Shown here: positions 24,112-32,071 of the stretch, in pieces
Layout of the letters: the number at the start of each line of letters is the position of its first letter
How positions within the stretch are numbered: position 1 is the first letter of the stretch
Assembly (NCBI GenBank): GCA_023382655.1
Contig: JAHDWK010000013.1
Span: 1 to 64,000 of the forward strand
Direction: 5' to 3'
Length of the DNA: 64,000 nucleotides
Origin: Anaerolineae bacterium
GTDB taxonomy: Bacteria; Chloroflexota; Anaerolineae; Promineifilales; Promineifilaceae
The notes under the pieces: generated by a model
Databases searched by the model: none
Told to the model about the DNA's origin: nothing
What the model saw: the letters and a program-made list of their open reading frames with translations, nothing else
Program-made: the position numbers and the translations under genes

Positions 24112-24248
24112 ATCCCTTCTCTCATCTTCCAGGTAAATTACCCTTTGGTAATCCCTGCCGGACTTAGCACCACTTCCTTCTCGGATTACCGATTACGGAC
24201 GGTTGCTGAGGTTTCATCGGGCCGGTCCCTCAACCTCTCTTGATAAGA
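24112..24248 (-). promoter_or_regulatory. SAM-I (S-box) riboswitch
   Basis: The minus strand has the S-box landmarks in order: TATCAAGAGAGGTTGAGGGA, CCGGCCCGATGAAACCTC, AGCAACC, GGTGCTAAGTCCGGCAG, then ACCTGGAAGATGAGAGAAG closing P1 with CTCT-complementary bases. A terminator follows. SAM would switch off mec, cysO, DUF4395, trx and moeZ. The arm after AGCAACC contains GTAATCGGTAATCCG, one of the window's common repeat units, so part of this riboswitch has been built or changed by a repeat. Confidence 0.92.
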
Positions 24249-24332
24249 TAAGCAGCATATTGAATTGTGGCCGCGATCTTAACAAGAGAGAGGGGGAGCG
24301 TCAAATGGACAAATTGTATAGAAATGGCACTT

Positions 24333-24376
24333 GAGTAATTGGGTAATTACGTAATTACCCCCAATTACTCAATTAT
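24333..24376. repeat. GAGTAATTGGGTAATT array
   Basis: AGTAATTGGGTAATTACG followed by its inverse; lies at the end of cysM copy 1 and overlaps the stop codon region. Confidence 0.65.
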
Positions 24377-25326
24377 TTCATCCAAAACGATTCGCTCATG
24401 TATTTCAGGCCATCATCGGGCAGGATAGTGACGATCACACCCTCGTCTAATTCATGGGCCACCTGAATGCTGGCGACTACCGCTGCGGCCGCCGAGATGC
24501 CCACAAACACTCCCTCTTGCCGCGCCAGGAAACGGGCCAGGGCGTAGGCGTCTTCGGTGCGCACGGCCGTGTCCGCATCCGCCAGTTCCTCATCATAAAT
24601 ACCCGGCTTAATGGCCGTAGCCATATGCTTCAACCCTTCCAGGCCGTTAAACGGACTGTCCGGCTGCATGGAGATGCACTGGATGGCCGGGTTTAACTCC
24701 TTCAAGCGGCGGGTGGTGCCGGTGAAGGTGCCGCTGGTGCCCAGACCGGCCACAAAATGGGTGACACGGCCGGCCGTCTGCGCCCAAATCTCATGGCCGG
24801 TGGAGTGGTAATGGGCCAGCCAACTGGCTTCGTTGTTGTACTGGTTGGCGTAATAAACGGTGGGGTCGGCGGCGGCAATTTTGCGCGCCTCAATTATCGC
24901 TCCATCCGAGCCTTCCAACGGATCCGTGAGGATGAGTTCCGCGCCATAAGCGCGCAAGATGGCAATGCGTTCTGGGCTGGCATTGGCTGGCAGAGTCAGC
25001 TTCACGCGGTAGCCCCGCGCCGCGCCAAACAGGGCATAAGCAATGCCCATGTTGCCAGAAGTGGAGTCCAGTAGAGTCATGCCCGGTTTTAGCAGCCCTT
25101 CCCGTTCAGCGGTGAGGATGATGTTTAGCGCCGCCCGCGCCTTCACAGAGCCGCTGGGGTTAAACCATTCCGCTTTGGCGTAGAGCTCGACGGTGGGGGG
25201 AAGATCGTGGGCCACGGCCGTTTTGTGCAGCCGAATAAGGGGCGTATTACCGACCTGTGTTTCCAGTGTGTGGGGCAGTATAGCTGCCGGAGCAGCCTGG
25301 GGGGAGATTGAGATTGTAGACAACAT
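24373..25326 (-). CDS. cysM: Cysteine synthase, CysM-like (copy 1)
   Basis: 317 residues, PLP fold type II. ETQVGNTPLIRL opens the domain; PLP lysine in PSGSVKARAA (about 62); TSGNMGIAYA binds the substrate carboxylate; GLGTSGTFTG binds the PLP phosphate. By context (cysO, mec, moeZ) it should use O-phosphoserine with CysO-thiocarboxylate to make cysteine, as M. tuberculosis CysM does. The usual Asp after the PLP lysine (SVKDRAA) is Ala here, whereas copy 2 keeps it. About 62 percent similar by eye to copy 2. It has its own promoter, a Cys-containing leader peptide and an attenuator, separate from the SAM-riboswitch operon downstream. Confidence 0.9.
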   Translation of the reverse strand: MLSTISISPQAAPAAILPHTLETQVGNTPLIRLHKTAVAHDLPPTVELYAKAEWFNPSGSVKARAALNIILTAEREGLLKPGMTLLDSTSGNMGIAYALFGAARGYRVKLTLPANASPERIAILRAYGAELILTDPLEGSDGAIIEARKIAAADPTVYYANQYNNEASWLAHYHSTGHEIWAQTAGRVTHFVAGLGTSGTFTGTTRRLKELNPAIQCISMQPDSPFNGLEGLKHMATAIKPGIYDEELADADTAVRTEDAYALARFLARQEGVFVGISAAAAVVASIQVAHELDEGVIVTILPDDGLKYMSESFWMK

Positions 25327-25363
25327 ATTTTGCAGGTAAATCCTTCAGTTTTGACCAATTGAC

Positions 25364-25445
25364 AACAAAAAAACGGCCGCCGTCACCCTAAAAGTGCGCG
25401 AGAACAACGTGTCGTTGCACCGCGAGGGTCGCTGCTGCCGTTTTC
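25364..25445 (-). terminator. Attenuator-like hairpin upstream of cysM copy 1
   Basis: On the minus strand AACGGCAGCAGCGACCCT pairs with AGGGTGACGGCGGCCGTT and is followed by TTTTTTT. The inner part can form alternative hairpins (CAACGACACGTTG). It lies between the leader peptide and the cysM start. Confidence 0.65.
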
Positions 25446-25478
25446 CTTTTCGTCAAAACTTCAGGACCGGAACGACAG

Positions 25479-25520
25479 CTAACGCCCTCGCTCCATACAC
25501 CTGCAATATTGTCCGTTCAT
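25479..25520 (-). CDS. Cys-containing leader peptide of cysM
   Basis: A 13-residue reading frame, MNGQYCRCMERGR, with AAAAGG about ten bases before the ATG. The two cysteines stand at positions 6 and 8 (TGC AGG TGT). It lies between a consensus promoter and a terminator hairpin ahead of cysM, the arrangement of ribosome-mediated attenuation. Low Cys-tRNA would stall the ribosome at the Cys codons and favour readthrough into cysM. The frame is open further upstream but only this part follows the promoter. Confidence 0.6.
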   Translation of the reverse strand: MNGQYCRCMERGR

Positions 25521-25561
25521 CACAAATAGCCTTTTCAAGTTTTTGAATCGTAACGTTTTTG

Positions 25562-25589
25562 AGTATAACAAAGCTGTTTTCGGCGTCAA
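25562..25589 (-). promoter_or_regulatory. Promoter of cysM copy 1
   Basis: TTGACG (25584-25589), 16 bases, TATACT (25562-25567) on the minus strand: five of six matches in each box. Transcription would start near 25555, about 35 bases before the leader peptide. Confidence 0.8.
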
Positions 25590-25638
25590 GTAAACGTTTT
25601 GTAAGAGGCTTGACGGGGTTGGTTTGGATATTCTTACT

Positions 25639-25665
25639 GTAGGGCGATTTGGCAAATCGCCCCAC
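25639..25665. repeat. GTAGGGCGATTTGGCAAATCGCCCC hairpin
   Basis: GGGCGATTTGGCAAATCGCC, a near-perfect palindrome just after the lysoplasmalogenase stop; related to the GTAGTAGGCGAT units and possibly its terminator. Confidence 0.55.
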
Positions 25666-25673
25666 GGCAAGAT

Positions 25674-26408
25674 TTATTTCAAATACTGCACGGCCGTACC
25701 CACCGAATACACAATCAATAGTTGCCCCGGCCCATAGGTCAGCCAGATCACATCGCCAATCGAGTTAAATGTCAGGCCACTAAATAGTTGCGCTCCCAGG
25801 ATCAAATCGCTGAACAAGAACAAAGCCGCCCCCACCGCCAGCAGCGTAAACACAGGCGCTTGCAGCGCCAGCCCAGTGGCAAAACCAGCAGTGCTGGCCA
25901 GCAGCAGCGCATAAGGCAGCGCCGCCCAATGCAGCACCGTCGTCTCCTGTCCCCGAAAAATGAGGAAATACCAGGCCACCACCGCAATCAGCAGCCAGAC
26001 TACCAGCGCCCCCCACCGCCGTGCCGGATCATCCAGCCCCACCTGATGGCTGTAGCGCACAATGGCAATGATGTACAAGATATGGCCAATACCAAAGGCC
26101 ATCATCCCGGCCAACACGTTGCGACCACCGGGCAACAAACCCGCCAGGATCAAATCACCCAAAAAGCCAAAGGTCATACCGATGGCAATAAAAATGGCAT
26201 ACGTTTTGGCCAAACCGGCCGGAGCAAAGAGGTACCAACTAAAGGCCGCCAGCACCAGCATGGCCGACGAGGCCATACGCGCCCAGCGCGGCATCCGCTG
26301 CGTCACACTCTCGTGGCCGAACAAAAAGCCGCCAAACAAAAAAACAGCCCACAGCAGCAAAAGCGCTATGAGCCAGTAGCGTTGGGAATTTTCCAGATAG
26401 GAGAACAT
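25674..26408 (-). CDS. Lysoplasmalogenase (YhhN family)
   Basis: 244 residues, about eight membrane helices. The YhhN/TMEM86 family pattern is visible: FGFLGDLILAGL with a conserved Asp (about 85), GIGHILYIIA, and FLFSDLILG with a second Asp near the C-terminus. The family hydrolyses the vinyl-ether bond of lysoplasmalogens. The ribosome-binding site GAGGTAA lies in the right arm of a perfect 44-bp palindrome that also contains the stop of the upstream cysM copy, so its translation may depend on ribosomes finishing cysM. Confidence 0.85.
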   Translation of the reverse strand: MFSYLENSQRYWLIALLLLWAVFLFGGFLFGHESVTQRMPRWARMASSAMLVLAAFSWYLFAPAGLAKTYAIFIAIGMTFGFLGDLILAGLLPGGRNVLAGMMAFGIGHILYIIAIVRYSHQVGLDDPARRWGALVVWLLIAVVAWYFLIFRGQETTVLHWAALPYALLLASTAGFATGLALQAPVFTLLAVGAALFLFSDLILGAQLFSGLTFNSIGDVIWLTYGPGQLLIVYSVGTAVQYLK

Positions 26409-26413
26409 AGGGT

Positions 26414-26457
26414 TACCTCAGCAAAAAGTAAACACGTGTTTACTTTTTGCTGAGGTA
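26414..26457. repeat. Perfect 44-bp palindrome between cysM2 and lysoplasmalogenase
   Basis: TACCTCAGCAAAAAGTAAAC and its exact inverse GTTTACTTTTTGCTGAGGTA around ACGT. On the minus strand the left arm encodes the last four codons and stop of cysM copy 2 and the right arm holds the GAGGTAA ribosome-binding site of the next gene. Confidence 0.9.
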
Positions 26458-27369
26458 TTTTAATCCGTTATCCGGCAAAACGGTAACAAAGACGCCGGAT
26501 TGTTCGGCGCGGGCGCGGGCGACGGTGGCGGCTACGGCCGCACCTGCCGAGGGGCCAACCAGGAGACCCTCTTTTTGGGCCAGGATTTGCACCATAACGC
26601 GGGCGTCGGCGGCGGTCACGGCCGTGTTCTCGTCGGCCAATGTCTCATCATAAATCGCCGGGCGGATGGCGGTGGGCATGTGCTTGAGGCCGGCGATGCC
26701 TTCCTGGGCGGTGGCGGGGTGGGCGGCAATGCAGCGGATGGCGGGATTATGTTCGCGCAGCCGCAGCGTGACGCCGGTGAAGGTGCCGCCGGAGCCAAGC
26801 GTGCTGATGAAGTGGGTGACACGGCCGTGTGTCTGCTGCCATATCTCCTCGCCCATCGGCAAGGCCGCCTGCCAGTTGGCCGGGTTGTCATACTGGTTGG
26901 CATAAAAGAGAGTGGGGTCGGCATCCGCCATTTCCCGCGCCAGTTCAATGGCCCCATCCGAACCAGCAACGGCATCCGAGAAGACCAGTTCCACGCCATA
27001 CTGCTGCAAAATGGCGATGCGCTCCGGCGTGGCGCTGGCAGGCAGCACAACTTTGAGTTTGTACCCCCGCGCCGTGCCCAACATGGCGTAACTGATGCCC
27101 ATGTTGCCGGAGGTGGAGTCAAGGATAGTCATACCGGGCCAGAGACGGCCGTCTTGCTCCGCCGCCTGGATGATGCCCAATGCTGCCCGGTCTTTGACCG
27201 AACCACTGGGGTTGAACCATTCCGCTTTGGCGTATAGCTGGACGGTATCCGGCAGCCCGCAGGCTACGGCCGTGCGCGGCAAACTGAGCAATGGGGTATT
27301 TCCGACCTGGCTTTCCAGGCTGTGGGGGGCAAATTGGGTGCTGGTGAATATCTCTTGCATGGTGAACAT
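26440..27369 (-). CDS. cysM: Cysteine synthase, CysM-like (copy 2)
   Basis: 309 residues from MFTMQEIF; paralog of the 24373-25326 gene with the same order of motifs. ESQVGNTPLL, PLP lysine in PSGSVKDRAA, TSGNMGISYA, GSGGTFTG and the C-terminal VLPDNGLKYLSKK. Unlike copy 1 it keeps the Asp after the PLP lysine. The start is uncertain: the frame is open to ATG 27420, but homology with copy 1 starts near 27369, and none of the candidates has a clear ribosome-binding site. The stop codon lies in the 44-bp palindrome. It may use a different acceptor or be expressed under other conditions than copy 1. Confidence 0.88.
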   Translation of the reverse strand: MFTMQEIFTSTQFAPHSLESQVGNTPLLSLPRTAVACGLPDTVQLYAKAEWFNPSGSVKDRAALGIIQAAEQDGRLWPGMTILDSTSGNMGISYAMLGTARGYKLKVVLPASATPERIAILQQYGVELVFSDAVAGSDGAIELAREMADADPTLFYANQYDNPANWQAALPMGEEIWQQTHGRVTHFISTLGSGGTFTGVTLRLREHNPAIRCIAAHPATAQEGIAGLKHMPTAIRPAIYDETLADENTAVTAADARVMVQILAQKEGLLVGPSAGAAVAATVARARAEQSGVFVTVLPDNGLKYLSKK

Positions 27370-27480
27370 GGCGGCAGTATACGGCCGTGTTCGCCCCGGT
27401 ACTATCACCATGCAAAACATCCATTATTTTTATAGTTACTATTTGTAATATCTATTATCTGGCAATTGGGGCATCTCCGC

Positions 27481-29262
27481 TCAATGATACATCTCATCCA
27501 ACCACCCTTCATAGCGCGCTTCCATTTCGCGGCGCTTGAGTTTTAACGTGGGCGTCAGCAGGCCATTTTCCACGCTGACTTCTTCGGGCAGGATGCGGAA
27601 ATACTTGATCTGTTCGTAGCGGGCCAGGGAGGTGTTGGCTTTGTCTACAAGGTTTTGCACTAAGGCGGTCACGGCCGTGTCCCGTGTTAATTCCTCGTAA
27701 GATAATGTGCCTTTGTGGTGATCATTGGCCCAGGCGAGGAGGGCGTCCGGGTCGAGGGTGAGGAGCGCCACCAGGTAGTTGCGCCGGTCGCCATGTACCA
27801 TGACCTGGCTGATGAGGGGATGGGACATGAGCAGGTTTTCGATGTTGGCCGGGGCGATGTTTTTGCCGCCGGCCGTGACAATGATGTTCTTCTTGCGGTC
27901 GGTGATGCGCAGATAGCCGTTGGCGTCCAGTTCGCCGATGTCGCCGGTCTGGAACCAGCCGTCGGCGGTGAAAGCATCGCGGGTGGCGGCGGGGTCTTTG
28001 TAGTATTCGGTGAAGACACCGGGGCCTTTGAGCAGGATTTCGCCGTCGGCGGCAATTTTGACCTGAGAGTGGGGCAACGGCCGTCCCACCGTCCCAAATT
28101 CCACTTCCCCCGGCCGGTTCACGGTGATGGGGCTGGTTGTCTCCGTCAGGCCGTATCCTTCGTAGATGGGCAGGCCGATGGCGTCAAAAAATTGCAGCAG
28201 TTCCAGGCCGATGGGGGCCGCGCCGGAACTGAGGAAACGCACTCGGCGGCCAAAAAGGGCGGCGCGTAATTTGCGGTAGACGAGGCGGTCATACAGGGCA
28301 TATTTGAGTTTGAGGCTGAGGGGGATGGGCTGTTGCTGGCGGCGGCGCTGGGCAACTTCGTGGCCGACGGCGAGGGCGGTGCGGGCCAATTTTTGGCGGC
28401 GGGGGGGGGCGTGGTCAATGCCGGTGAGCACGGCCGTGTGAATCTTCTCATAGACACGGGGCACGGCCGACAGGACGGTGGGCTGCACCACTTTGCTCAC
28501 CTCCACCAGTTTGCTCATATCGGCCAGGTAGTAGCCGGTGATGCCAACGGCCGTGCCCACATAATTGGACACGCGCTGCAAGGAGTGGGCCAGCGGTAGG
28601 TAAATGACGCCCACATCCTGGTCATGCAGCCCCAGAAATTCGGCCACCGTTTGCGCCACCAGCACCAGATTGTTATGGCGCATGACCACCCCTTTGGGCG
28701 GGCCGGTGGTACCGCTGGTGTAGATGAGGGCGGCCATATCCTCCGGCTGCACGGCGTCGCGCAGTTCGCCCGGCAAGTTGGGCTTTTGCGCCAGCAGGAA
28801 TTTGCCCTGTGTGGCTACTTCATCCAGCGTCAGCCAGTCGCCCGGCGTCAGGCCATCACTGTCTATGACCACCAGTTTTTCCACAAATTCCGGTTCGGCC
28901 AACCGCACTTTGTCATACTGTATTTTGTTTTCGGCGATGACGAGGCGGGTCTGGCTGTGGTCGAGGATGTAGCGGATTTGTGCGGCCGTGCTGGTCGGGT
29001 AAATGCCCACCACGATGCCGCCAAAGCTCAAAATGGCGCTGTCAAACTGGCTCCATTCGGCGCGGGTGTTGCTGATAATGGCGATGCGGTCGCCTTTGGC
29101 CGCGCCCAACGCCACCAACCCCAGCGCCAGATTGGTGACCAGGGTGTAGTTTTCGGCGTGTGTCACCGGCTCATAATCGTCCTGTCGCTGCACGTAGTAG
29201 GCAACCTTCTCCCCCGACTGCTCCGCCCGCCACCGGTTCAAATGTGCAATTGTCTGCCGCAT
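27481..29262 (-). CDS. Long-chain acyl-CoA synthetase (AMP-forming)
   Basis: 593 residues, ANL superfamily. The P-loop-like motif LIYTSGTTGPPKGVVMRHNN, YEGYGLTETTSP, GWFQTGDIGELDANGYLRITDRKKNIIVTAGGKNIAP and the C-terminal lysine region show an active FadD/FAA1-type enzyme that charges fatty acids to CoA via an acyl-adenylate. The start at 29262 is supported by GGAGG five bases upstream; a longer frame to 29340 would begin in a REP-like element (residues YFGCAQHKFA). It may feed the acyl-CoA dehydrogenase at 48776, although they are not linked. Confidence 0.92.
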   Translation of the reverse strand: MRQTIAHLNRWRAEQSGEKVAYYVQRQDDYEPVTHAENYTLVTNLALGLVALGAAKGDRIAIISNTRAEWSQFDSAILSFGGIVVGIYPTSTAAQIRYILDHSQTRLVIAENKIQYDKVRLAEPEFVEKLVVIDSDGLTPGDWLTLDEVATQGKFLLAQKPNLPGELRDAVQPEDMAALIYTSGTTGPPKGVVMRHNNLVLVAQTVAEFLGLHDQDVGVIYLPLAHSLQRVSNYVGTAVGITGYYLADMSKLVEVSKVVQPTVLSAVPRVYEKIHTAVLTGIDHAPPRRQKLARTALAVGHEVAQRRRQQQPIPLSLKLKYALYDRLVYRKLRAALFGRRVRFLSSGAAPIGLELLQFFDAIGLPIYEGYGLTETTSPITVNRPGEVEFGTVGRPLPHSQVKIAADGEILLKGPGVFTEYYKDPAATRDAFTADGWFQTGDIGELDANGYLRITDRKKNIIVTAGGKNIAPANIENLLMSHPLISQVMVHGDRRNYLVALLTLDPDALLAWANDHHKGTLSYEELTRDTAVTALVQNLVDKANTSLARYEQIKYFRILPEEVSVENGLLTPTLKLKRREMEARYEGWLDEMYH

Positions 29263-29293
29263 CCTCTCCTCCATAATTGAAATTAACGCAAAC

Positions 29294-29315
29294 TTGTGCT
29301 GAGCGCAACCGAAGT
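29294..29315. repeat. REP-like element
   Basis: TTGTGCTGAGCGCAACCGAA, related to the common CTTCGACAAGCTCAGCAC family; upstream of the acyl-CoA synthetase gene. Confidence 0.45.
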
Positions 29316-29358
29316 AGGGGAAAAAGGGTAAAAGAAACAAAGGTAAGAGTCAAAAACT

Positions 29359-29868
29359 CTAGGCCATGTGCGAACCCTTTGCCCGATTTTCCCAATACAC
29401 ATCATGGAGTTTTGAAAGATTTTGCCAGGCTACCAGGACCCGTTCTTTCAACGAATGTGTCATGGCTGCCGGTAAATTTTCTGGTGTAAAAAACGAAAAA
29501 CTGTCCAACTCATCAGGGCATACTTGGATAGAAGTTATCTCCGTGGGCGACAAGGTGCCGCCGTCGAAGATAAACATCAAGGATTCACTCTTGGCTTCAG
29601 TGGAGTGGTTATAATCAACGACAAGTAAGCGGCCGACTTCCCGCTCCAGACCAAGTTCTTCCCGCAGTTCTCGCCAACAACATTGTTTGGGGGATTCATT
29701 GTGTTCCACCACGCCACCCGGTATTTCCCACACTGGTTTATAGTTGGGCTTTACGAGTAGGACACGGCCGTACTCATCACGCAGCAAACAACCCGCCCCC
29801 ATGCGCTTGGTCGGCAGTGAAGCCAGATAGGCCTGATCAGCAATCAACCTAACACTCCGGCAGCCCAC
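29359..29868 (-). CDS. Nudix hydrolase
   Basis: 169 residues with an intact Nudix box: [18 protein letters not shown] then REELGLE, giving the metal-binding glutamates of G-x5-E-x7-REUxEEx[18 protein letters not shown] opens the domain. It hydrolyses a nucleoside diphosphate linked to some moiety; the substrate is not evident. Its start overlaps the end of the ThuA-like gene by 25 bp. A TTG about 20 bases further in, after GGAG, is an alternative start that would remove most of the overlap. C-terminus helical. Confidence 0.88.
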   Translation of the reverse strand: MGCRSVRLIADQAYLASLPTKRMGAGCLLRDEYGRVLLVKPNYKPVWEIPGGVVEHNESPKQCCWRELREELGLEREVGRLLVVDYNHSTEAKSESLMFIFDGGTLSPTEITSIQVCPDELDSFSFFTPENLPAAMTHSLKERVLVAWQNLSKLHDVYWENRAKGSHMA

Positions 29869-30497
29869 AGAATACCGCGTCGTTGAATCTCGCGGGCTTC
29901 GGGCACGTCAAAGTCGTAAGCTTTGTGCCCCAGGGAGGAGTAAAAGACACGGCCGTTGCCCCACATCCGCTTCCACACCACCGGCATCACACAGCCATTC
30001 ACCCAGGGCGCAATCTCCGTGTTAAACGTGGTCGTCGCCAACACCTCATTGGACGGGTCCACGTGCATGTAATACTGCTCCGAGTGCATCCGAAAATCGC
30101 TCAATCCCTGCGTGATGGGGTCATCGTGGTTGGTGATGTTCACGGTGTAATCAATGATGTCGCCAGGGTGCGCCACCCATTGGCCCCCCACCATCCACTG
30201 GTAATTGGTATTCTGGCGGAAGGAATCCCCCAGACCGCCATGCCAGCCCGCGATGTTGACGCCGTTGGACACGGCCGTGAGCAGCCCACTCTCCTGCTCC
30301 TTGCTAATCGTGCCCATCGTCCAACAAGGCACAATCACATCCAACCCCGCCAAAAACGCCGCATCCAGATATACATCCAACGAATCGCTAATCGTTACCT
30401 GGAATCCCGCCGCCTCCAACAACGGCGCAAACAACCGCACACACTTCTCCGGCTCATGCCCATCCCATCCACCCCAGACCATTAAAGCCTTTCTCAT
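29844..30497 (-). CDS. ThuA-like (class I GATase-like fold) protein
   Basis: 217 residues matching the ThuA/trehalose-utilisation family: [19 protein letters not shown], a strand ending [23 protein letters not shown], then [25 protein letters not shown] and [15 protein letters not shown]. The family has a flavodoxin/GATase-like fold and occurs with sugar-degradation genes, but no enzymatic activity is settled. AGAGGAA precedes the ATG at good spacing. It overlaps the Nudix gene downstream, so the two are probably cotranscribed. Confidence 0.85.
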   Translation of the reverse strand: MRKALMVWGGWDGHEPEKCVRLFAPLLEAAGFQVTISDSLDVYLDAAFLAGLDVIVPCWTMGTISKEQESGLLTAVSNGVNIAGWHGGLGDSFRQNTNYQWMVGGQWVAHPGDIIDYTVNITNHDDPITQGLSDFRMHSEQYYMHVDPSNEVLATTTFNTEIAPWVNGCVMPVVWKRMWGNGRVFYSSLGHKAYDFDVPEAREIQRRGILWAAGVLG

Positions 30498-30512
30498 AAC
30501 ATATTCCTCTTT

Positions 30513-30589
30513 TGGGTAATCGGTAATCGGTTATCAGTAATCGGTTATCGGAAAACCGTTCACCGATTACCGTTCACCGATTACCGATA
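30513..30589. repeat. GGTAATCGGTAATCGGTTAT array
   Basis: Forward GGTAATCGG/GGTTATC units, then inverted CCGTTCACCGATTACCG twice. Between aminotransferase and ThuA-like genes; overlaps the aminotransferase 3' end. Confidence 0.75.
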
Positions 30590-31904
30590 AAATCGCCTCC
30601 TGCACAATCCCCAACACCGTATCTACCTCTTCCTCCGTGATAATCAGCGGCGGGGCCAGCAGCAAACTTTCCCCCTTCGCCCGCGTCAGCAAACCCCGTT
30701 CCAGACACGCCTTCAAAATAGGGCCGGCCAGATTGCCGGTGGTCTTCGTTTCCCGGTCGGCCACAAATTCCACGGCACACATCAGCCCCAACCCGCGCAC
30801 ATTGCCAATGCAGTCAAACTCCTCCGCCAATGCCAGCAAACCGGCCAATAGCCGCCCGCCCATCACCCGCGCCTGTTCCGACAAATCCTCCCGCTCAATA
30901 ATGTCCAGATTCGCCAACGCCACCGCACAGCAAGTCGCATGACCCGAATAGGTGTAAGCGTGCATCCAGGTTTGCGCCGGTGGTGCGGTCAGAATCACCT
31001 CTTTGATGGCGTCCGAAAGCTGGATACCGCCCAAGGGCAGATAGCCACTGGTAATGCCTTTGGCAAAAGAGAGGATGTCCGGCTGGACACCATACCGGTT
31101 CAAGGCAAACAGTTCACCCGTGCGCCCAAAGCCCGTAATCACCTCGTCGGCAATAAACAACACCTCGTACTGGTCACAAATCTGGCGGATGCGCGGGAAA
31201 TAATCATGCGGCGGCACAATCACCCCGCCCGCCCCCTGCACCGGCTCGGCAATAAAGGCCGCCACCGTCTCCGGCCCCTCGCGCACAATCGCCTCCTCCA
31301 ACGCCCGCGCCGCCGCTTCGCCAATGGATTCGCCGTCGCGCACATCCCCGGCAAAACGGTACGGATACGGGGCGACGATGTGCAAAAATCCGGGTACACG
31401 CGGCTCAAACATCGGCCAATACGGGGCAATGCCCGTCGCGCTCATCGCCGCCAACGTCACCCCATGATAGGCGTCTTGCCGGGCGATGATTTTGACCTTG
31501 TCCGGCTTGCCCAGCCGCTTCCAGTAGTAGCGGGCGGTCTTGAAGGCGCTCTCGTTGGCCTCCGCGCCGCCGGAGGTGAAGTAGGTGTAGTTAAGGTCGG
31601 GGTAAGCATAGCCAGCCAACCGCTCCGCCAGTTCAATCACCGGCAGGTTGGCCAGCCCGGCATAGTTAGAGCAGTAGGCCAATTGGCTCATCTGCTGTTG
31701 GGCGGCGGCGGCGAGTTCGCTACGGCCGTAGCCCACCAACACATTCCACAGCGCCGAGAGGCCGTCAATCAGCGTACGGCCGTCAACGGTATGTAAATAA
31801 ATCCCCTCGCCCGATTCCACAATCAGGGGGTGGGCATGGCTATTGGGGTGATGCAGCGGGTGCAGCAGGTGATCGCGGTCTTGGTTTAGCAGGTCTTCAA
31901 TCAT
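30567..31904 (-). CDS. Class III aminotransferase
   Basis: 445 residues, PLP fold type I. GRTLIDGLSALWNVLVGYG, TSGGAEANESAFKTAR (phosphate-binding), DAYHGVTLAAMSATG, the Asp in ADEVITGFGRTG and the PLP lysine in SFAKGITSGYLPLGG are all present. It matches omega-aminotransferases (taurine/beta-alanine/putrescine-pyruvate type) in length and motif spacing. The substrate amine is not determined by context. The last residues (AILSVIGER) run into a repeat array. Divergent from the P450 gene. Confidence 0.93.
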   Translation of the reverse strand: MIEDLLNQDRDHLLHPLHHPNSHAHPLIVESGEGIYLHTVDGRTLIDGLSALWNVLVGYGRSELAAAAQQQMSQLAYCSNYAGLANLPVIELAERLAGYAYPDLNYTYFTSGGAEANESAFKTARYYWKRLGKPDKVKIIARQDAYHGVTLAAMSATGIAPYWPMFEPRVPGFLHIVAPYPYRFAGDVRDGESIGEAAARALEEAIVREGPETVAAFIAEPVQGAGGVIVPPHDYFPRIRQICDQYEVLFIADEVITGFGRTGELFALNRYGVQPDILSFAKGITSGYLPLGGIQLSDAIKEVILTAPPAQTWMHAYTYSGHATCCAVALANLDIIEREDLSEQARVMGGRLLAGLLALAEEFDCIGNVRGLGLMCAVEFVADRETKTTGNLAGPILKACLERGLLTRAKGESLLLAPPLIITEEEVDTVLGIVQEAILSVIGER

Positions 31905-31913
31905 GGTTTCCTC

Positions 31914-31968
31914 CGTACTCCGTAAACCGTAATCCGTCGGTTTACGGAGTACGGATTACGGTTTACGA
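31914..31968. repeat. CCGTAAACCGTAATCCG array
   Basis: TCCGTAAACCGTAATCCG followed by CGGAGTACGGATTACGGTTT; forms a hairpin between divergent aminotransferase and P450 genes. Confidence 0.7.
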
Positions 31969-32071
31969 AAATATAGCGTAACGGCCGTGTTTGTTCAAAA
32001 TTGATGTGATACACTCACGGCCTACAGCCTACGGCCGTTGACCTGATTGACAACTAAATGATGGAGAGATG

